NCBI GenBank assembly: GCA_017441385.1
Contig: JAFRXY010000091.1
Coordinates: 1-56,012 of the forward strand
Direction of reading: 5' to 3'
Source: Clostridia bacterium
Lineage (GTDB): Bacteria; Bacillota; Clostridia; Oscillospirales; Acutalibacteraceae
DNA length: 56,012 nt
Part shown: positions 8,165-16,911 of the stretch, one piece after another
Layout: the number at the start of each line of letters is the position of its first letter
Position numbering within the stretch: the stretch's first letter is position 1
Position numbers and translations under genes: made by a program
The notes under the pieces: model-generated
Databases searched by the model: none
Seen by the model: only the letters and a program-made list of their open reading frames with translations
Told to the model about the DNA's origin: nothing

Positions 8165-8205
8165 CGCATGTTTTCCTGTCGGAGAGTAGCGAGGTATCAA
8201 AGGCG

Positions 8206-8922
8206 ATGATGAAATCTTTCTTGAAATATTCCGCGCTTATTGCGGCGGCAGCTTGCATAACGCTGCTTTTCGCTTCATGCAAGCGCATGTATATCACGGA
8301 GGATAACAATCCTACCGTGGCACTGAATACCTTCTGCGGGTTCGTTTCCGACGGAGATTATAAGGCTGCCTTTGAATTTACCGGCAGTGCTGTGGACATC
8401 AGCCCGAGTGATCTGAAAAACAGCATGGAAGGCGTTATTCTCTCCAAAATCATTCAGAGTGTTTCCATTACCCCTCTTTCGGAGCCGGAAGTCAGCGGCA
8501 GGTCGGCATGGCAGTCGGTCGAAATGACTCACCTCGATCTCAGACTTGCCGTCCGGAAGATGCTGGCGGGAGTCATGGAGGAAACAAGCGCCTACGAGTG
8601 GAAGCACGGCTCCTACAAAACCCGACAGGAGGTTGCCGACGCGGTATACGAATCGTTTCGCGCACAGCTGGACGGGGATCTGAGCGACTGCACGGTTACC
8701 GAAACAATCAAAATTACTTACCGATATAAAAACGGCGTATGGACGCCGGTCATGACAGAACCGCTCTATCAGGCATTGACAGGGTACGCTTCGGAAGCGG
8801 CTGAGAGCGTGGATGAATTTTTTGCCGGGTACCGTTCAAACAATGCGGCGGAATCACAAGACGCAGCAGGTTCTTCCGACCCTGACAGCGCAGAACAATC
8901 ACAAAACACGGAATCGGAGTAA
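8206..8922 (+). CDS. Lipoprotein of unknown function
   Basis: 238 residues. The signal peptide ends with a lipobox, LLFASC, so the mature protein should be lipidated on Cys25. The mature part has a segment of the type LNTFCGFVSDGDYKAAFEF, which resembles the small cone-shaped domains of Gram-positive lipoproteins (DUF4878/NTF2-like), and the last ~35 residues are Ser/Asp/Glu/Gln-rich. Starts at ATG 8206 or 8209; GAGG at 8191-8194 is compatible with either. It lies in a probable operon with its neighbours on both sides. Confidence 0.75.
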   Translation: MMKSFLKYSALIAAAACITLLFASCKRMYITEDNNPTVALNTFCGFVSDGDYKAAFEFTGSAVDISPSDLKNSMEGVILSKIIQSVSITPLSEPEVSGRSAWQSVEMTHLDLRLAVRKMLAGVMEETSAYEWKHGSYKTRQEVADAVYESFRAQLDGDLSDCTVTETIKITYRYKNGVWTPVMTEPLYQALTGYASEAAESVDEFFAGYRSNNAAESQDAAGSSDPDSAEQSQNTESE

Positions 8923-8967
8923 CAACCGTTTCTTATCAGCAATAACAGCTTGAAAGGATGTAATGCA

Positions 8968-10251
8968 ATGGCGGAAATCAAGCCCTTCAGAGGCGTTCGC
9001 TTCACGGAAAAGGCGGGAAAGATGGACGATCTGCTCTGTCCTCCCTATGACATTATCAATGAACAGCAAAGGCTGGGGTATCTCAGCAAAAATCCCAACA
9101 ACATCGTAAAGATAGAACTTCCCGTGGAGGAGGACGGCGTGGAAGACCGTTACGCCGCCGCCGCCATGACGCTCGACGGGTGGATGAAGGAAGGTATCAT
9201 GCAGCGCGATGCCAAGCCGGCGCTCTACATCTACGAGGAGGCGTACAGAACCCCCGAAGGCGCGGCCAAAAGTGTGAAAGGCATTATCAGCCTTGTCAAG
9301 ATAGAGGAATTCGAAAAAGGCGTGATCATGCCGCATGAATTCACCCTTTCCAAGCCGAAGGCGGACAGACTCCATCTGATTCAGGCGACCCATGCCAACA
9401 TCAGCACCATCTATTCGCTCTACACCGACAGCGGAAGGCGCACGGGTTCCAAGCTGGAGCTTCTGACCGCGCGTAAGCCCGATATGGAGGCGGTGGAAGG
9501 CGACTGCACCCACCGTCTCTGGGTGGTGGACGATGAAGTGGACGTGGCCGCGCTCTGCCGCGATTTTGACAAGAGAAATCTTTACATCGCCGACGGTCAT
9601 CACAGATACGAAACTTCGCTCAAATACCGCAACATGTGCCGCGAAGCCGGCGCTCCCGAAGGTTCCCCCTGCGATTATGTCATGATGCTTCTGGTCAATA
9701 TGGACGAAGATCAGTTCACCCTCTTCCCCACCCACCGTCTCATCAAGAACTGCGAGGGTTTTGATGTGGACGCGTTCCTAAAGGACATCGGGGAAAATTT
9801 CCATATTCACAAGCACGAAGGCGTAAGCGGCATAAAGCCGACCCTCGCTGAATATTATGAACAGGGCAAGAAAGTCACAGCGTGGTATGTCGGCCATGAC
9901 ACATGGTATCTTCTCAGGCTCAGAAGCGCCAGCACCGCCATGGAAAAGGCTATGCCCGACAGCAGCAAGGCGCTCAAGAATCTCGACATCAGCATTCTTC
10001 ACCAGCTCATCATTGACAGGGTTATGCACTGCAACAATGAGGACTGCGTCAATTACACCCGCAGTTTCACCGAAGCCATTGCCTCAGTGGACGAAGGCAG
10101 ATACCAGTGCTGCTTCATCCTCAATCCCACCAGAATTCAGGACATCAAGGATATCGTCGACGCGGACGAGAAAATGCCCCAGAAATCCACCTACTTCTAT
10201 CCCAAGCCCACCACCGGCCTTGTCATGAATGTGTACGAGAAAGAGGACTGA
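8968..10251 (+). CDS. DUF1015 family protein (possible serine kinase-like enzyme)
   Basis: 427 residues from ATG 8968, with GAAAGGA nine bases upstream. The N-terminal IKPFRGVRFTEKAGKMDDLL, CPPYDIINEQQR, and the central YIADGHHRYETSLKYRN are characteristic of the DUF1015 family (COG4198). This family is often found near serine biosynthesis genes in Clostridia and is related to SerK-type serine kinases, so a role in phosphoserine metabolism is possible but not shown here. No signal peptide, so cytoplasmic. No ser genes lie beside it in this window. Confidence 0.85.
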   Translation: MAEIKPFRGVRFTEKAGKMDDLLCPPYDIINEQQRLGYLSKNPNNIVKIELPVEEDGVEDRYAAAAMTLDGWMKEGIMQRDAKPALYIYEEAYRTPEGAAKSVKGIISLVKIEEFEKGVIMPHEFTLSKPKADRLHLIQATHANISTIYSLYTDSGRRTGSKLELLTARKPDMEAVEGDCTHRLWVVDDEVDVAALCRDFDKRNLYIADGHHRYETSLKYRNMCREAGAPEGSPCDYVMMLLVNMDEDQFTLFPTHRLIKNCEGFDVDAFLKDIGENFHIHKHEGVSGIKPTLAEYYEQGKKVTAWYVGHDTWYLLRLRSASTAMEKAMPDSSKALKNLDISILHQLIIDRVMHCNNEDCVNYTRSFTEAIASVDEGRYQCCFILNPTRIQDIKDIVDADEKMPQKSTYFYPKPTTGLVMNVYEKED

Positions 10252-10339
10252 CATTCCGCCAAGTCAATTAACGTCAAATTGACATGTAAAAAAGTGGCAT
10301 ATTTGTATAAAATTTTACCAAATTCGTCAGACAAAATAC

Positions 10340-10368
10340 TTGCTTTTTTGCATTCAATGTGATATAAT
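10340..10368 (+). promoter_or_regulatory. Promoter of the ferredoxin gene
   Basis: TTGCTT (10340-10345), a 17-base spacer and TATAAT (10363-10368), 32 bases before the ferredoxin start. Confidence 0.7.
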
Positions 10369-10400
10369 GAATCTGCAAAAAATTTTATGGAGGTGCTATT

Positions 10401-10568
10401 ATGGCATACAAAATCAGTGAAGATTGCATCGGCTGCGGCGCTTGCGCAGCAGGCTGCCCCGTAGAGGCTATCTCTGAGGGTACACCTTACGTCATCAATC
10501 CCGACGTCTGCATCGACTGCGGCGCTTGCGCTGACACATGCCCTGTCGGAGCTCCCTCTGCTGAGTAA
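10401..10568 (+). CDS. 2[4Fe-4S] ferredoxin, clostridial type
   Basis: 55 residues, starting MAYKISEDCIGCGACAAGCP. The two cluster motifs C-x2-C-x2-C-x3-CP are at residues ~9-20 and ~37-48 (CIDCGACADTCP), separated by EAISEGTPYVINPDV. This is the classic small clostridial ferredoxin that carries low-potential electrons for hydrogenase and pyruvate:ferredoxin oxidoreductase reactions. GGAGGTG lies ten bases before the ATG. It has its own promoter and terminator, so it is monocistronic and probably strongly expressed. Confidence 0.96.
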   Translation: MAYKISEDCIGCGACAAGCPVEAISEGTPYVINPDVCIDCGACADTCPVGAPSAE

Positions 10569-10617
10569 TTGTACTTAATTTACTTCGGCACAGAGTCACG
10601 TTCTGAAAAGTACATTC

Positions 10618-10660
10618 GGCGGAACGCAACCCGCTTGGGAGGCGTTCCGCCGTTTGATTT
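10618..10660 (+). terminator. Terminator of the ferredoxin gene
   Basis: GGCGGAACGC (10618-10627) and GCGTTCCGCC (10642-10651) form a perfect ten-base stem followed by GTTTGATTTATTT. It also shows that the following methyltransferase cannot start far upstream. Confidence 0.8.
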
Positions 10661-10697
10661 ATTTCGCGGCAGTGAGTTGATAGCTATCAATAATGAA

Positions 10698-11447
10698 ATG
10701 TTTGAATATTCCATAGAACCCCTCGCGGGCAACAGGGTCATCTATGTCAGCCCGCATTCCCGCTTCGGCACCGACGCTGTGCTGCTCGCCGACTTCGCTT
10801 CCCCCAGGCGGAACGACATTGCCGCCGACCTCTGCACCGGCGGAGGCATCATTCCCCTGCTCTGGCTGAGCGGCGACGCCCCCCGCGCGAAGGTAACGGG
10901 GTTGGAATTACAGGGGGAATGCTGTGCGCTGGCCCGCATGAGCATTGAGGCGAACGGTGACAGCGACCGGTTTGAAGTCATCGAAGGGGATCTGCGTGAA
11001 GCGGAAAAATATCTGCCGAGGGAAAAATGCAGCCTTGTCACCTGCAATCCCCCTTACTTCCCGGCCGGTTCCGGCTTCGCCAACAAGAGCGAGGAACGCA
11101 CCATCGCCCGCAGCGAAGTGATGTGCGATTCCTACGACGTATGCCGCGCGGCAAGGTACCTGCTGAAATACGGCGGCAGGCTCTGCCTGTGCCAGCGCCC
11201 GGAACGGCTGACCGACGTGATCTGCGCCATGCGGGAGCAGGGTATCGAACCGAAGAAACTTCGCCTTGTGCAGCAGCGTGCGGGATCGGAGCCTTGGCTG
11301 GTGCTGGCGGAAGGGCGCAGAGGCGGCAAACCGGGAGTCAAATTTCTTCCGGTGCTTACGGTAGAGGACGGAAATGGGAATTATTCCGACGAAATGAGAA
11401 ATATTTACGGAAGGTACGGTGACAAATCCAAATGGCAGGACAACTGA
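10698..11447 (+). CDS. trmN6: tRNA1(Val) A37 N6-methyltransferase family protein
   Basis: 249 residues from ATG 10698. The open frame extends further upstream, but that part lies in the ferredoxin terminator. The start is tentative because no good ribosome site is visible. HSRFGTDAVLLADFA and ADLCTGGGIIPLL form the S-adenosylmethionine site, and CNPPYF is the NPPY catalytic motif of amino-group methylases. In E. coli the homologue (YfiC) methylates A37 of tRNA-Val. The gene overlaps rsmI by 16 bases, an arrangement common in Firmicutes (tRNA methylase upstream of rsmI). Confidence 0.85.
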   Translation: MFEYSIEPLAGNRVIYVSPHSRFGTDAVLLADFASPRRNDIAADLCTGGGIIPLLWLSGDAPRAKVTGLELQGECCALARMSIEANGDSDRFEVIEGDLREAEKYLPREKCSLVTCNPPYFPAGSGFANKSEERTIARSEVMCDSYDVCRAARYLLKYGGRLCLCQRPERLTDVICAMREQGIEPKKLRLVQQRAGSEPWLVLAEGRRGGKPGVKFLPVLTVEDGNGNYSDEMRNIYGRYGDKSKWQDN

Positions 11448-12280
11448 TTCTGGTGGGCACTCCCATCGGCAATCTCGGCGACATCAGCCCGCGTGCGCTG
11501 GAAGCGATGGAGCAATGCGATTTTATCGCCGCCGAGGACACACGCGTGACCTTGAAGCTGCTCAATCACTTCGGGATCAAAAAGCCGCTGATCAGCTATT
11601 ACGAGCACAACAAGCGTTCCAGCGGAGAAGTGATTACGGCGCGGCTCCTTTCGGGCGAGAACTGCGTGCTGGTGACCGACGCCGGCATGCCGGCCATCAG
11701 CGACCCGGGCGAGAACATCGTCGACAAGTGTCACGAACTGGGCATTCCCGTCACCTGCGTTCCGGGGCCAAGCGCGGTGGTAACGGCGCTGGCGGTTTCC
11801 GGAATGCCTTCCGGACGATTCGCCTTCGAGGGCTTTCTCAGCGTCAACAAAAAAAGCCGCCGGGAACACCTTCTGGAAATCAAAGACGAGAAGCGCACCC
11901 TGATTTTCTACGAGGCGCCCCACAAGCTGCCTGCCATGCTGTCCGACATGTATGACGCGCTTGGCGACCGGAAAATCGCCATTGTCAGGGAACTCACCAA
12001 GCTGCACGAGGAAGTCATCCGCACCACCCTGTCGCAGGCGGCGGAGAGATATTCCGCCGAAGACGGGGAAATTCCGCGGGGGGAATTTGTCATTATTGTC
12101 GAGGGCGCGGCACCGTCGGATTCCGAAGGACATTACACTCCCGGTCAGGCGGCGGAAATGGCGCGTTCCCTCATGGCGGAAGGAATGTCACGCAGCGAAG
12201 CGGCCAAGCAGGCGGCCAAAGCCACCGGGCTGAAAAAAGGCGAGATCTATAAGCGGCTGGTAAGCGGCGAGGAAGCATAA
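11432..12280 (+). CDS. rsmI: 16S rRNA (cytidine1402-2'-O)-methyltransferase
   Basis: 282 residues with the tetrapyrrole-methylase fold. LILVGTPIGNLGDIS is the N-terminal signature, followed by AAEDTR, the glycine-rich TDAGMPAISDPG loop and CVPGPSAVVTALAVSG. A C-terminal helical region, ARSLMAEGMSRSEAAKQAA, matches the usual RsmI tail. It methylates C1402 in the ribosomal decoding centre. Translation is probably coupled to trmN6, whose last 16 bases it overlaps. Confidence 0.95.
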   Translation: MAGQLILVGTPIGNLGDISPRALEAMEQCDFIAAEDTRVTLKLLNHFGIKKPLISYYEHNKRSSGEVITARLLSGENCVLVTDAGMPAISDPGENIVDKCHELGIPVTCVPGPSAVVTALAVSGMPSGRFAFEGFLSVNKKSRREHLLEIKDEKRTLIFYEAPHKLPAMLSDMYDALGDRKIAIVRELTKLHEEVIRTTLSQAAERYSAEDGEIPRGEFVIIVEGAAPSDSEGHYTPGQAAEMARSLMAEGMSRSEAAKQAAKATGLKKGEIYKRLVSGEEA

Positions 12281-12415
12281 TTTCAAAAAAATATATAAAA
12301 TTAATAGAAAATTATTTTGATTTGTTCACCATTTGTTCGTTTTTATGTGTTATAATTATTCTTGACCTGAATGGAAGGTTCTGATTTATAAAATTTTCTG
12401 AAGGGAAATGGTATT

Positions 12416-12826
12416 ATGAGCAATTTCTGGAAATTGGTTGCCATGGGCGTAACGGCCGCCGCCGCGTTTGTGATTGCCAAAGAAGTGGTCGAGAGACACG
12501 AAAAAGGCGAGGACATTTCTCCCAAGGCTGTACTGAAAGGTTTGGGCAGGAAGGCCAGCAAGTTCTTCGAGGAGAAGTGCGGCTGCTACTATGAGGACGA
12601 TTTCGACGATTTCGACGATTTTGAGGATTTCGAGCTTGACGACGATGACGACGACATCCTTGAATTCGGCACCGACGACATGGAGAGCGACCAGCTGACC
12701 GACGACGGCTACATTCTCGAATTCAGCGCCGAAGAGGAGGAGAAGCCCGCGGAGACTCCCGCTCCCGAAGCCGCTCCTGAGAACGCCGGGGAAGCACCCG
12801 AAGCAGAAGCGGAGGACGAGGAGTAA
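12416..12826 (+). CDS. Small membrane-anchored acidic protein, unknown function
   Basis: 136 residues. An N-terminal hydrophobic helix (residues ~5-21) is followed by a short basic stretch (KAVLKGLGRKASKFFEEKCG) and then a strongly acidic tail, DDFDDFDDFEDFELDDDDDD, ending in an Ala/Pro/Glu-rich run. GAAGGGA lies about ten bases before the ATG. A TATAAT box is present at 12351-12356 without a clear -35. The tail composition is like those of the 7451 gene and the sugar-transport proteins further right. No family recognised. Confidence 0.7.
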   Translation: MSNFWKLVAMGVTAAAAFVIAKEVVERHEKGEDISPKAVLKGLGRKASKFFEEKCGCYYEDDFDDFDDFEDFELDDDDDDILEFGTDDMESDQLTDDGYILEFSAEEEEKPAETPAPEAAPENAGEAPEAEAEDEE

Positions 12827-12866
12827 TTCTCTCCCTGCCCTGCAAGGCAGATAACGGAATCAATAC

Positions 12867-12912
12867 GGCCTTCGCCATTGGAAGGATTCTTCCTTGGCGA
12901 AGGTCTTTTTTT
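12867..12912 (+). terminator. Terminator after the small acidic protein
   Basis: GGCCTTCGCC (12867-12876) pairs with GGCGAAGGTC (12896-12905), with an inner GGAAG/CTTCC, and a run of seven Ts follows. Confidence 0.85.
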
Positions 12913-12972
12913 GTGCGCCGTCCTGCATATTGGATAAAATAGATAAAAGAATAAATAATAATTAAATACTAA

Positions 12973-13001
12973 TTGCAAATTTGGCAGATATATGATATAA
13001 T
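12973..13001 (+). promoter_or_regulatory. Promoter of the ybjQ-like gene
   Basis: TTGCAA (12973-12978), a 17-base spacer and TATAAT (12996-13001), about 60 bases before the start codon. Confidence 0.65.
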
Positions 13002-13063
13002 AATAAAAGTTGAGCGGAAAAACGGTTTCCGCTTGTATAGAAATCATTAAGGAGTTTATCAAA

Positions 13064-13378
13064 ATGGTACTTGTCAATACGGATTACATTTCAGGTCAGA
13101 AGCTGCAAACACTTTCCATCGTCAGGGGAAGCGTGGTCATGACCAAAAACTTCGGTTCCGACCTCGGAGCTTCCTTCAAGACACTTGTCGGAGGCGAGAT
13201 CAAGGCCTATACGGATATGCTCAACAACGCCCGCGAAATAGCCACCGCCAGAATGATTGAGGACGCCTCCCGCTTCGGCGCGGACGCTATCGTAAATGTG
13301 AGATATACCACATCCTCCGTCATGCAGGGCGCGTCAGAAATACTTGCCACCGGTACGGCGGTGAAATTCATCCGATAA
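13064..13378 (+). CDS. YbjQ/UPF0145 family protein
   Basis: 104 residues from ATG 13064, with AAGGAG about ten bases upstream. The whole length matches the YbjQ fold: an initial strand ending TDYISGQ, then LSIVRGSVVMTKNFG, the helix with REIATARMIEDASRFGADAIVNVRY, and the closing GTAVKFI. Members are small pentameric cytoplasmic proteins once called heavy-metal binding; their real role is unknown. The gtrA and CPBP genes follow within 20 bases of each other, so it may be the first gene of an operon. Confidence 0.85.
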   Translation: MVLVNTDYISGQKLQTLSIVRGSVVMTKNFGSDLGASFKTLVGGEIKAYTDMLNNAREIATARMIEDASRFGADAIVNVRYTTSSVMQGASEILATGTAVKFIR

Positions 13379-13397
13379 AGCGATGGGAGGACGCTCA

Positions 13398-13889
13398 ATG
13401 TCCGAAAATAAAAAGAACGACCTTTGTGTCAAATTAAAAGAATTTCTGACCAGTGAAGTTTTTTCATACCTCTTTTTCGGAGTCTGCACCACTGTTGTGA
13501 ATATTGTCGTGTTTCAGCTCTGCTGTTCCGCATTAGGCATTCACGCCTTGATTTCCAATGTCATCGCATGGATATTCGCGGTGGCTTTTGCGTATATTAC
13601 CAACAGGATTTTTGTGTTCAGAAGTAATGAAAATTCACTCACCGGCATTGCCCGTGAGGTCGGTTCGTTTGTCGCCGCCAGACTTTTTTCGCTGCTGGTG
13701 GACGAGCTGATCATATGGCTGATGGTAGACGTTATGGGATATATCGCCATTGAACGCCTGCTCGCCGATATTCTTGACTGCCCTCTCAAGGACGCCAAAT
13801 CGCTCTTTGCAAAGCTCTGCTCGAACGTAGTCGTCGTTATTCTGAACTACATTCTGAGCAAATTGATCATTTTCAAAAAAGGGGAGTAA
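13398..13889 (+). CDS. GtrA family membrane protein
   Basis: 163 residues from ATG 13398, with GGGAGG seven bases upstream. Four hydrophobic segments and the motifs YLFFGVCTTVVNIVVF and AYITNRIFVF are typical of GtrA. GtrA proteins are thought to help flip or position polyprenyl-linked sugars for modification of cell-surface polymers. Three bases separate it from the CPBP gene. Confidence 0.88.
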   Translation: MSENKKNDLCVKLKEFLTSEVFSYLFFGVCTTVVNIVVFQLCCSALGIHALISNVIAWIFAVAFAYITNRIFVFRSNENSLTGIAREVGSFVAARLFSLLVDELIIWLMVDVMGYIAIERLLADILDCPLKDAKSLFAKLCSNVVVVILNYILSKLIIFKKGE

Positions 13890-13892
13890 CAC

Positions 13893-15467
13893 ATGGACAA
13901 TCCATTCAACGGTCAGACGCCGGAATATGAAGTCCAACAGACGGCCGGAAATACCGTGCCCGCTTTTTCAGGGGCATTTGACGACGACAGCGCTCTGCCG
14001 GCTATGAACACCGACGGTCATCCTGTCGAGCAATATATTCCCCAGATGTACGGACAGCCGGCGCCCCAGCCGTACATGCCGCCCATGTACGGACAGCCGG
14101 TACAGCAGCAGTATGTGCCGCCCATGTACGGACAGCCGGTCGGACAGTACGTTCAGCCCGTCTACGGACAGCCGGTGCAACAGCAGTATGTGCCGCCCAT
14201 GTATGGACAGCCGGTGCAACAGCAGTATGTGCCGCTCATGTACGGACAGCCGGCGCAACAGCAGTATGTGCCGCCCATGTACGGACAGCCGGTCGGACAG
14301 TACGTTCAGCCCGTCTACGGACAGCCGGTACAGCCTGTATATCTTCCCAAAAAAGACATGGACAGAATGACCTTCCGCAAGCACTGTTCCCGCGTGGGAC
14401 TCATGCTGATGGCGGATACGGGTCTGATGCTGGCTGTACAGCTTGTGGTAATCATCGTCGCCGCTATCATCATTTTGATTATCAACCCGGAAATGGTTTC
14501 GTCGGCAGCCGATAATACCGAAAAATTTGTCGCCTATCTTATGTCTCCGCTTATGTTTGCCGGAGGGCTTTCGGCGATTGTCGGCAATATGCTGCCCGCC
14601 TCCCTTCATCTCCGCAAGTGGCGATACAAATTCACCGACCCCTTCAAAGGCGACAAGCTCAGCCCTGCGTTCACCCTTACCGCGCTCCTCACCGCGCTCG
14701 GCCTCAACTGCGCGTGGTACCTTATCTATTATTACCTCAGAATCTGGTTCGGGGATTTCATGGGCTATACACCCGAAAGCTCAGAAACGCTCTATACGCC
14801 CTACAATATGCCGCTGGTGGGAATGATCTGCTATCTGGTCTGGGTCTGCCTGATCGCTCCGGTCACCGAGGAATACATCTTCCGCGGCGCTGTCCTCCGC
14901 ACGCTTTCCAAATACGGTTCAGGCTTCGGAATCGTCGCTTCCGCCCTGACGTTCGGGCTGATGCACGGCAACATGGGACAGACGCCTATGGCCTTCCTGA
15001 TCGGGCTTGTACTTGGCTATGTTGCCGCCAAGTCGGGCAATATCCGCCAGACGGTATTTATTCACATGGCGAACAACATTTTCGCCTCCGTGCCGCAGAT
15101 ACTCAACTACTTCCTGCCCGAATGGCTGGATACCTATGAGTATTACATCGAATATTTTGACTACGCAACAATGGCGTTCGCCGCGCTGACGTTGATTTAC
15201 TTCATTTTCAGAAGGATAAGAGGTCTCAGCGCCCGCAGGAAGAGACTTGCGGCCGACTCCGAAACCGTAACGAACGCGGAACGCGCATGGATAAAGCTGG
15301 AAGTGCCCGACGACAGAAGGCTGCCGCAGTTCGACTCGGTCAGGCACAAGTTCTGTCACTTCGTCACATCGGGCGGCATGGTATTCTTTATTCTTGTATG
15401 TCTGCTGGAAATTTTCATTGTCAGTTTTATGCCCTATTTAACACATCAGTCGATTCCCGGCATATGA
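13893..15467 (+). CDS. CPBP-family intramembrane protease with a Tyr/Gln/Pro-rich repeat N-terminus
   Basis: 524 residues. Residues ~45-150 consist of repeated MYGQPVQQQYVPP and VYGQPV units. The rest is a polytopic domain with the CPBP (CAAX protease/bacteriocin-processing) motifs: TEEYIFRG (EExxxR), FGLMHGN (FxxxH) and HMANN (HxxxN), the glutamates and histidines expected to bind the catalytic metal. Such proteases sit in the membrane and cleave membrane-embedded substrates; some give self-immunity to bacteriocins. No substrate gene is adjacent. The repeat arm is outside the known fold and is unusual. Confidence 0.85.
   Translation: MDNPFNGQTPEYEVQQTAGNTVPAFSGAFDDDSALPAMNTDGHPVEQYIPQMYGQPAPQPYMPPMYGQPVQQQYVPPMYGQPVGQYVQPVYGQPVQQQYVPPMYGQPVQQQYVPLMYGQPAQQQYVPPMYGQPVGQYVQPVYGQPVQPVYLPKKDMDRMTFRKHCSRVGLMLMADTGLMLAVQLVVIIVAAIIILIINPEMVSSAADNTEKFVAYLMSPLMFAGGLSAIVGNMLPASLHLRKWRYKFTDPFKGDKLSPAFTLTALLTALGLNCAWYLIYYYLRIWFGDFMGYTPESSETLYTPYNMPLVGMICYLVWVCLIAPVTEEYIFRGAVLRTLSKYGSGFGIVASALTFGLMHGNMGQTPMAFLIGLVLGYVAAKSGNIRQTVFIHMANNIFASVPQILNYFLPEWLDTYEYYIEYFDYATMAFAALTLIYFIFRRIRGLSARRKRLAADSETVTNAERAWIKLEVPDDRRLPQFDSVRHKFCHFVTSGGMVFFILVCLLEIFIVSFMPYLTHQSIPGI
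14041..14338 (+). repeat. Tandem repeats coding the MYGQPV units
   Basis: Imperfect coding repeats built on TACGGACAGCCGGT occur eight or more times, alternating with CAGCAGTATGTGCCGCCC and CAGTACGTTCAGCCCGT. Units are multiples of three bases, so copy-number change would keep the frame. Confidence 0.85.
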
Positions 15468-15532
15468 TGGATAAGGCATCGCGGCGGACAGACCGTCAAT
15501 CACATTATTAATTCATCAGGGAAGTGACTTTT

Positions 15533-16894
15533 GTGTCAGAATCAGAGGAAAAGACCGCAAAAACCGAAACAACCGTCAAGAAAACCGGCACCGACCAAAA
15601 AATCGAAAAGCAAAAAAAGAAAAAACCGGAAAAGAAATACAATCTTCCCCGGCATAAATTCTGGTTTGGCATAGGAAGACCCTTGACAATGGCCTTCCTC
15701 AAGTACAAGGCGAATTTCAAACGCACCAAAAACGATCTGACCAATCGGCCTTACATGATCCTCTGCAATCACGCCTGCGATCTTGACCCGCTCATGGTGA
15801 TCAACTCCGTTCCGGGCATCGTTCACGCGCTGGCAAGCGATCATTTATTCAAGCACCCTGTCTTCGGCAAATTCGTCGCCCATATCGCAGGGCCTATTCC
15901 CATTGTACGGGCGCAGGTGGATCTCAAATCCATCAAGGAGGCCATGCAGGTCAGAAAGGACGGCGGCAGCCTGCTGATCTTCCCGGAGGCCAACTGCTGC
16001 TATTCCGCCAAGACAAGCTACATTGCCCCCGCGACCGCCAAGCTGGTCAAGCAGTTCAAGATGCCGCTCGCCCTCTTCAACGTGAAGGGAAGCTATCTGA
16101 CCAAGCCCCGCTGGAGCAATTCATGGCGCAGAGGCCGAACCACCTGCGAGCTTGTCCGTGTCATAGAGCCGGAACAGCTTGCGGCAATGTCGGTGGACGA
16201 AATCTACGAGGCCATCTGCGAGGCGCTCAGCTTCAACGAGATGGAATATCAGCGTGCAATGCACGTTTCCTTCAAAGGGCACGACCTGCTCGACGGCGCG
16301 GAGCGGATGCTCTTCCAATGCCCGAAGTGCGGAAAACTGATGACCATGAAAAGCGAAGGCGACAGCGTTTACTGCACCGGCTGCGGCTACAGGGTCACCA
16401 TGAACAGCGAGGGATTCCTGGAAGGGGACGACGTTGTGTTCGATTCCCTCGACAGGTGGGACGACTGGCAGCGCGAACAGGCGGCAAAGCTGGTGAGCGA
16501 AGGACGTTACGACACCACCGGACAGGAGCCTGTCCTGATCACGCCCGTAAACGAACTGTACAAGACCAAACGCGCCTCAAAGAACGTGCTGATCGGCGAG
16601 GGAAGCTTTGCTCTCTACAGCGACAGAATGGAATTTGTCACCGACAACGCGCTGGAAACCGACGAGGAAGGCAATTCCGTCAGTACCGGCGCAAAGACAT
16701 TTGTCTGGAACTTTGAGGATATCACCAAGATGAGCTGCGTCCACAAGAACCGCGTGCAGATAGCGGTGGGCGAAAAGGATTATTACGAAATCCACTCCAA
16801 GAATACCTACCGCTCGGCCTACGCCTATATGATCTACTTCTATTGCCTGAAACGTCACGCGCAGGGCAAGGAGCTTGATTTCTTCGGAATGTAA
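15533..16894 (+). CDS. PlsC-like acyltransferase fused to a zinc-ribbon domain
   Basis: 453 residues from GTG 15533, with AGGGAAG eight bases upstream; a GTG at 15524 is an alternative. After a Lys-rich head comes a glycerophosphate-acyltransferase domain with CNHACDLDP (the HX4D catalytic motif), GPIPIVR and FPEANC (usual form FPEG). From ~260 the protein has CPKCGKLM and CTGCGYRV, two CxxC pairs of a zinc ribbon, then ~170 residues of unknown fold. The acyltransferase part probably makes phosphatidic acid or a related lipid. The fusion to a zinc ribbon is not part of standard PlsC. Confidence 0.8.
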   Translation: MSESEEKTAKTETTVKKTGTDQKIEKQKKKKPEKKYNLPRHKFWFGIGRPLTMAFLKYKANFKRTKNDLTNRPYMILCNHACDLDPLMVINSVPGIVHALASDHLFKHPVFGKFVAHIAGPIPIVRAQVDLKSIKEAMQVRKDGGSLLIFPEANCCYSAKTSYIAPATAKLVKQFKMPLALFNVKGSYLTKPRWSNSWRRGRTTCELVRVIEPEQLAAMSVDEIYEAICEALSFNEMEYQRAMHVSFKGHDLLDGAERMLFQCPKCGKLMTMKSEGDSVYCTGCGYRVTMNSEGFLEGDDVVFDSLDRWDDWQREQAAKLVSEGRYDTTGQEPVLITPVNELYKTKRASKNVLIGEGSFALYSDRMEFVTDNALETDEEGNSVSTGAKTFVWNFEDITKMSCVHKNRVQIAVGEKDYYEIHSKNTYRSAYAYMIYFYCLKRHAQGKELDFFGM

Positions 16895-16911
16895 TTTTTT
16901 AAAAAATATAA

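Noticed and set aside
7553-8200. 215-residue minus-strand Phe/Asp/Pro-rich frame
   Set aside because: Antisense of the acidic repeat tail of the 7451 gene.
14041-14338. Short direct repeats considered as a CRISPR array
   Set aside because: Repeats and intervening bases are in frame and code for MYGQPV-type units.
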